From: JBILCM01 sp044353165
Lineage (GTDB): Bacteria > Bacillota > Bacilli > Paenibacillales > YIM-B00363
Direction of reading: 5' to 3'
DNA: 9,840 bases
NCBI GenBank assembly: GCA_044353165.1
Contig: JBILCM010000082.1
Span: 1 to 9,840, forward strand
Shown: piece by piece, positions 6,643-9,840 of the stretch
Layout: each line of letters begins with the position of its first letter
How positions within the stretch are numbered: the stretch's first letter is position 1
Translations under genes and position numbers: made by a program
The notes under the pieces: generated by a model
What the model was told of the DNA's origin: nothing
What the model saw: the letters and a program-made list of their open reading frames with translations, nothing else
Database searches by the model: none

Positions 6643-7950
6643 TTAATCATGTTCAACAAACTCAAATTCATAATCGCCAATACGCACATAATGACCATCT
6701 TGTGCACCGCGTTTACGCAATTCACGATCGACACCCATTTTTCGCAAAATGTGAGCAAACCGCTGCATGGCGTCATGTGTGCCGAATTGTGTGCGCCTAG
6801 CCAATCGATGTATGGACTCACCTTCCACAATGAACACATTGTTCTCGCGACGGATCGTGAATTCTTGATCTTTCCTGCGTCCTTCGTATGTATATACTTT
6901 TCTTTCGGTTATCTCAGGTATTTCATCGACTACTGTCATGAGAGGAGCCTGATCGACCAGATCAGCCAAACGGTAAATGACCTCTTTAATCCCTTGACGT
7001 GTTGCTGCCGAAATCGGAAAAATGTCGACACCTTCTATGCCATCGACGTTTAACTTTCGCTGAAACTCCGTTAAGTGTTGTTCCGCACTAGGTAAATCCA
7101 TCTTGTTTGCAATGACAATTTGCGGTCGATCGACAAGTGTTTCGTTATATAGGCGCAACTCTTGGTTAATTGCGATCCAATCCTCGTAGGGGTCACGCCC
7201 CTCTAAGCCTGACATATCGATAACGTGGGCAATCACTCTTGTTCGCTCAACATGCCTTAAAAAATCATGTCCTAAGCCAATACCTTCGTGAGCGCCCTCA
7301 ATCAAGCCCGGTAGATCAGCCATCACAAAGGAGCGAAAATCACCTACGTCAACAACACCCAAATTTGGCGTCAATGTTGTGAAATGATAGTCTGCAATTT
7401 TGGGTTGGGCTGCCGACACGACTGATAGTAACGTAGACTTACCCACACTTGGGAACCCAACAAGTCCGACATCGGCCATCACTTTTAATTCGAGCACGAT
7501 CCATCGTTCTTGGCCTTCTTCACCTTTTTCGGCTATATACGGCGCCGTATTGTTCGCAGTAGCAAACCTCGTATTGCCGCGACCACCCTTCCCACCGTGC
7601 GCGATGATCACTTCTTGACCGTGGCGCGTTAAATCCGCAACCAGTTCATGTGTGTCATCGTCAATGACCACTGTACCCGGCGGAACCCGTACGATCATAT
7701 CCTCAGCGTTCGCCCCGTGTTGCGATTTATTCCTACCCTTCTCACCGCGAGGAGCTTTGTAGTGTTTTTGGTAACGAAAATCCATCAACGTTCGCAGTCC
7801 TTCATCTACACGGAAGATTACGTCGCCGCCGTTGCCGCCGTCGCCGCCAGCCGGTCCACCTTCAGGCACACCCGTTTCCCGTCGGAATGAGACAATCCCA
7901 TCTCCACCGTCACCGCCTTTGACATATACTTTGGCTATATCTACAAACAT
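6643..7950 (-). CDS. obg: Obg-family GTPase (ribosome-associated)
   Basis: Obg is an essential slow-hydrolysing GTPase that associates with the 50S subunit and, in Bacillus, is needed for stress response and sporulation initiation. The 435 residues hold the glycine-rich Obg fold (about 1-158, with VKGGDGGDGIVSF and GGPAGGDGGNGGDV), the G domain with G1 GFPSVGKS (165-172), G2 TTLTPN (191-196), G3 DLPG (212-215), G4 NKMD (282-285) and G5 SAA (314-316), and a C-terminal OCT domain from about 350 to the end. All GTP-binding motifs are intact and the length is typical. ATG 7950 is chosen because the Obg fold begins exactly there (MFVDIAKVYVKGG) and AGGAGGT lies six bases upstream; the frame is open for 40 codons further but that sequence overlaps spo0B. 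Start and spo0B stop overlap by ten bases, implying translational coupling. Confidence 0.98.
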   Translation of the reverse strand: MFVDIAKVYVKGGDGGDGIVSFRRETGVPEGGPAGGDGGNGGDVIFRVDEGLRTLMDFRYQKHYKAPRGEKGRNKSQHGANAEDMIVRVPPGTVVIDDDTHELVADLTRHGQEVIIAHGGKGGRGNTRFATANNTAPYIAEKGEEGQERWIVLELKVMADVGLVGFPSVGKSTLLSVVSAAQPKIADYHFTTLTPNLGVVDVGDFRSFVMADLPGLIEGAHEGIGLGHDFLRHVERTRVIAHVIDMSGLEGRDPYEDWIAINQELRLYNETLVDRPQIVIANKMDLPSAEQHLTEFQRKLNVDGIEGVDIFPISAATRQGIKEVIYRLADLVDQAPLMTVVDEIPEITERKVYTYEGRRKDQEFTIRRENNVFIVEGESIHRLARRTQFGTHDAMQRFAHILRKMGVDRELRKRGAQDGHYVRIGDYEFEFVEHD

Positions 7951-8561
7951 GACGAACCTCCTGTTGGTTGAATTGTAATTGTGGGTATGTACAGCGTAAT
8001 GGTTCCCTTGTCCATACCAAAATGAGTCTCTATTTTCCCGGTATATCTGATTTTCTCCCAGTAATGACAAACTTCATTTGCCGCCAACATTAAAGTTTGT
8101 TCCTGAAGGAAACCTTCATAAAAAATCCTAATCATTATTGTGTTGAGTTCTTGTCTGATACGACAATGTAATTGGGGGTACGAGCCAGATTCACGCTGTG
8201 TCATCGCATTCTCGAATGCCCTAAGCAAGATGCGAACAGCAAAATCCAATGATGCGTCGTCACTTGCCACGATGTTTCGGTTCCACTCATCTTCAACAGT
8301 AAGTTGAAATTGTACCGGCATGATTTGCGTGCGGAATGTGAGCAACGCCCCCACCAATCTAGGATGACCGATTTTGGCAAAGCGACTTTCTTCCAGCATC
8401 TTCTGTTTAAGAAGTTCGACAAAACTAGACACTTTGTCATATTTTTTTAAATGTATATATCCAAGAATGATTTGAAGTTCATTCATCCATTCATGCCTAA
8501 GATGACCGAAAGTATCAATCCACAATTGCTGTTTTGTCTCTTGATCGTCCATGTTTTCCAT
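7941..8561 (-). CDS. spo0B: Spo0B sporulation initiation phosphotransferase
   Basis: Spo0B relays phosphate from Spo0F to Spo0A in the sporulation phosphorelay. The 206-residue protein starts with a helical hairpin domain containing LRHEWMNELQIILGYIHLKK (21-40). His23 aligns with the phosphorylated histidine of B. subtilis Spo0B, whose motif is RHDWMNKLQ as I recall it. The C-terminal part is a degenerate kinase-like fold without the N and G boxes for ATP binding, as expected for a phosphotransferase that is not a kinase. Its sequence is divergent there (about 80-206). ATG 8561 has GGAGAG eight bases upstream. It is separated from rpmA by a terminator and followed by an extended -10 promoter, and it overlaps obg by ten bases. 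The rpmA-spo0B-obg order is the classic Bacillus arrangement and strengthens the call. Confidence 0.9.
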   Translation of the reverse strand: MENMDDQETKQQLWIDTFGHLRHEWMNELQIILGYIHLKKYDKVSSFVELLKQKMLEESRFAKIGHPRLVGALLTFRTQIMPVQFQLTVEDEWNRNIVASDDASLDFAVRILLRAFENAMTQRESGSYPQLHCRIRQELNTIMIRIFYEGFLQEQTLMLAANEVCHYWEKIRYTGKIETHFGMDKGTITLYIPTITIQPTGGSSCL

Positions 8562-8610
8562 GGCATGTGCTCTCCGTTCTTTTATTCGTATCGATTGTGG
8601 AACCTATTTC

Positions 8611-8619
8611 AGTATACCA
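8611..8619 (-). promoter_or_regulatory. Extended -10 promoter for spo0B-obg, abutting the rpmA terminator
   Basis: The minus strand reads TGGTATACT, with the extended -10 TG at 8619-8618 and the hexamer TATACT at 8616-8611. The T of this TG is the last T of the terminator run. No good -35 is seen; the region 17-18 bases upstream is the terminator loop. A start near 8604 leaves about 43 bases before spo0B. A separate promoter is expected because a terminator stands before spo0B. Confidence 0.55.
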
Positions 8620-8649
8620 AAAAAACCTCGACCGCATCCGATCGAGGTT
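8619..8649 (-). terminator. Rho-independent terminator after rpmA
   Basis: The stem AACCTCGA with TCGAGGTT (8624-8631 and 8642-8649) has a ten-base loop. On the minus strand it ends in a run of seven T residues, two of them belonging to the stem. It lies 13 bases beyond the rpmA stop. It separates the ribosomal protein operon from spo0B-obg, though some readthrough is likely. Confidence 0.8.
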
Positions 8650-8662
8650 CTCTTCTAAGGTC

Positions 8663-8974
8663 TTAACCTTCCAACGCAGCCGCTACGGGGGTAACGTCTA
8701 TTGGATAGACGCTTACTTTCTTACGATCACGGCCATATCGTTCAAATTTTACAACACCTTCAATTTTCGCAAATAACGTATCATCCGAGCCAATGCCAAC
8801 GTTGTTCCCAGGGTGTACTTTCGTTCCTCGTTGACGAACTAGAATACTACCCGCTGTTACGCCTTGACCATCCGCACGCTTTACACCAAGACGCTTCGAT
8901 ATGCTATCTCGACCGTTCTTTGTGGAACCTACGCCTTTCTTGGATGCAAATAATTGTAGATTAAGTTTCAACAT
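8663..8974 (-). CDS. rpmA: 50S ribosomal protein L27 with cleavable N-terminal extension
   Basis: L27 reaches the peptidyl transferase centre with its N-terminus. The 103-residue product begins MLKLNLQLFA and then SKKGVGSTKNGRDS. The first stretch is the Firmicutes-specific extension that Prp protease removes after the LQLFA-type motif, leaving a mature N-terminus at Ser11. The core includes KRADGQGV, GSILVRQRGTKVHPG (43-57) and DDTLFAKIEGVVKFERYGR (64-82), all typical. ATG 8974 is chosen because GGAGGT lies seven bases upstream and the extension then begins as in the family; the in-frame ATG at 8992 overlaps that site. It follows prp by 14 bases. A terminator follows. Confidence 0.98.
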   Translation of the reverse strand: MLKLNLQLFASKKGVGSTKNGRDSISKRLGVKRADGQGVTAGSILVRQRGTKVHPGNNVGIGSDDTLFAKIEGVVKFERYGRDRKKVSVYPIDVTPVAAALEG

Positions 8975-8988
8975 GATGTGTACCTCCT

Positions 8989-9324
8989 TCATACTTGATT
9001 TTGTTTCAAACGAATATATTGACCATACGTTTCTTCAATGCTCTGCAACATAACGACCATCGACTCGAGCAACAATTGCAGTTGCGCTATCTTTACTTCC
9101 GGTACGTGAGCAGGAACCTTCACATGAAGTTTGCCGGAATCCATATCAGCCGTTAGGGATACACCTACAACGGATTCAGCAGCATTCACCGTCCCAATCG
9201 TCACTGCAGATACTCCAGCACAAACAATATCTTTACCCGTATCATCAAATTGTGCATGTCCGTCGACACGAAACCCAACGATATGTTGATTTGTCCGCGC
9301 CCGATCAACTTGAATTCGAATCAA
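8989..9324 (-). CDS. prp: Prp (YsxB) cysteine protease that matures ribosomal protein L27
   Basis: Prp removes the N-terminal extension of L27, a step essential for ribosome function in Staphylococcus aureus. The 111-residue protein has the catalytic signature GHAQFDDTGKDIVCAGVS (22-39), with His23 and Cys35 as the dyad. It continues with a conserved TIGTVNAAES segment and a C-terminal helix (MVVMLQSIEETYGQYI). Length matches the family. The start is TTG 9324, five bases after AGAGGAAG; no ATG is available near it and the conserved N-terminus MIRIQVDR fits. It lies between rplU (12-base gap) and its substrate gene rpmA (14-base gap), the conserved Firmicutes order that makes protease and substrate from one transcript. 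Confidence 0.96.
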   Translation of the reverse strand: MIRIQVDRARTNQHIVGFRVDGHAQFDDTGKDIVCAGVSAVTIGTVNAAESVVGVSLTADMDSGKLHVKVPAHVPEVKIAQLQLLLESMVVMLQSIEETYGQYIRLKQNQV

Positions 9325-9336
9325 TTGGGCTTCCTC

Positions 9337-9648
9337 TTAACCTTGAATATTCTCTATGATCACTTTCGTGTACGGTTGACGATGACCTTGCTTGCGTCGG
9401 TAGCTTTTCTTGGGCTTGTATTTAAATACAATGATTTTCTGCCCACGGCCATGTTTATCGACTTTTCCTGTTACAGAGGCTCCTGTCACGAACGGTTCAC
9501 CAGCTTGTAGTGATTCTCCACTGCCTATTGCAATCACGTTGTTGAACACAACCTGATCTCCGGCTTGTTCATCCAACTTCTCAATATAAATGACATCGCC
9601 TGCTTGAACCTTGTATTGCTTACCACCTGTTTCAATAATTGCGTACAT
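9337..9648 (-). CDS. rplU: 50S ribosomal protein L21
   Basis: L21 is a primary 23S rRNA-binding protein of the large subunit. The 103-residue product starts MYAIIETGGKQYKVQAGD and contains the family signature FKYKPKKSYRRKQGHRQ (75-91) followed by YTKV. Length is standard. ATG 9648 follows GGGAGGTG with five-base spacing. It is the first gene of the rplU-prp-rpmA operon and is preceded by an L21-type leader RNA, which implies feedback control by a ribosomal protein. Confidence 0.98.
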   Translation of the reverse strand: MYAIIETGGKQYKVQAGDVIYIEKLDEQAGDQVVFNNVIAIGSGESLQAGEPFVTGASVTGKVDKHGRGQKIIVFKYKPKKSYRRKQGHRQPYTKVIIENIQG

Positions 9649-9667
9649 TGAAGCACCTCCCTCATAT

Positions 9668-9750
9668 TTGTAAGACCCGCCTCCGTGGGTGTTCCTCTTC
9701 AGGAATCTTTAAAAACCTCTGAAGCGCGGTGGTCATGAAATGACGCACTT
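9668..9750 (-). ncRNA. L21 leader (ribosomal protein cis-regulatory RNA)
   Basis: The rplU leader carries features of the L21 leader found upstream of rplU in Bacilli. There is a first stem AAGTGCG with CGCGCTT (9750-9744 and 9728-9722) enclosing TCAT-TTC-ATGA. Next comes the conserved AGAGGTTTTTAAAG, then a hairpin TTCCT-GAAG-AGGAA (9705-9692). A final ACCC with GGGT stem (9690-9676) surrounds CGGAGG. Such leaders are thought to bind a product of the operon and lower its expression. Boundaries are estimated by eye. Confidence 0.85.
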
Positions 9751-9754
9751 TATG

Positions 9755-9784
9755 ATTCTAGCATAGTGCTATATGTTTATGCAA
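9755..9784 (-). promoter_or_regulatory. Sigma-A promoter of rplU-prp-rpmA
   Basis: On the minus strand TTGCAT (9784-9779) precedes TAGAAT (9760-9755) by 18 bases, with an extended -10 TG at 9763-9762. A start near 9748 coincides with the beginning of the L21 leader stem, which supports both calls. The remaining 56 bases to the window edge hold nothing I can support. Confidence 0.7.
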
Positions 9785-9840
9785 TATGTAATCCATCCCA
9801 TCCAATAATCACAATAAAGTATCCCATTTAGTTTTTCTGC

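Noticed and set aside
6077..6646. A 189-codon plus-strand open frame opposite pheB
   Set aside because: It is antisense to a well-supported gene, is rich in His/Arg as expected for a reverse-frame shadow, has no ribosome-binding site and resembles no family I know.
6649..7053. A 134-codon plus-strand open frame opposite the 3' end of obg
   Set aside because: It is antisense to the conserved OCT domain region and has no recognisable domain or ribosome-binding site.
7951..8070. A 40-residue N-terminal extension of Obg
   Set aside because: The frame is open, but it overlaps spo0B and the Obg fold and a strong ribosome-binding site both mark ATG 7950 as the start.
9785..9840. The end of an upstream gene at the right edge
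   Set aside because: One minus-strand frame reads three codons and then a stop at the edge, which is far too little to call a gene.

Overview
This window looks like chromosomal housekeeping DNA from an endospore-forming member of the Bacillales. The gene order and protein character fit Paenibacillaceae or a near relative best. The evidence is an L27 ribosomal protein with the Firmicutes N-terminal extension beside its processing protease, the phosphorelay protein Spo0B next to Obg, and a BofC-like sporulation checkpoint protein next to ruvC. The species cannot be named from sequence reading alone. All eleven complete genes and the one partial gene lie on the minus strand, so transcription runs from high to low coordinates. 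No mobile element, CRISPR array, tRNA or rRNA was seen, and no gap without a gene exceeds 200 bases.

In transcription order the window falls into five blocks. (1) 9784-8619: an extended -10 promoter and an L21-type mRNA leader, then rplU (L21), the protease gene prp (ysxB) and rpmA (L27), closed by a Rho-independent terminator. (2) 8619-6643: an extended -10 promoter directly abutting that terminator, then spo0B and obg, overlapping by 10 bases. (3) 6619-1921: a good sigma-A promoter, then pheB (an HTH-ACT protein, probably equivalent to ThrR), hom, thrB, pheA and ilvE, closed by a strong terminator. This is a mixed threonine/phenylalanine/branched-chain amino acid operon. (4) 1811-363: a LysM protein of the SafA spore-coat type and bofC, both sporulation genes, closed by a long-stem terminator. 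(5) 366-1: a candidate extended -10 promoter fused to that terminator, then the 5' part of ruvC, which runs off the window edge.

Functionally, block 1 makes two 50S proteins and the enzyme that matures one of them. Block 2 links the sporulation phosphorelay to a ribosome-associated GTPase. Block 3 supplies homoserine, phosphohomoserine and phenylpyruvate plus an aminotransferase, headed by a likely regulator. Block 4 acts in the spore. Block 5 begins Holliday junction processing. I found no clearly new biological system. The observations most worth checking are a 19-bp dyad over the pheB ribosome-binding site, two terminator-promoter fusions, the absence of thrC between hom and thrB, and an A9 slippage-prone tract in the LysM gene.
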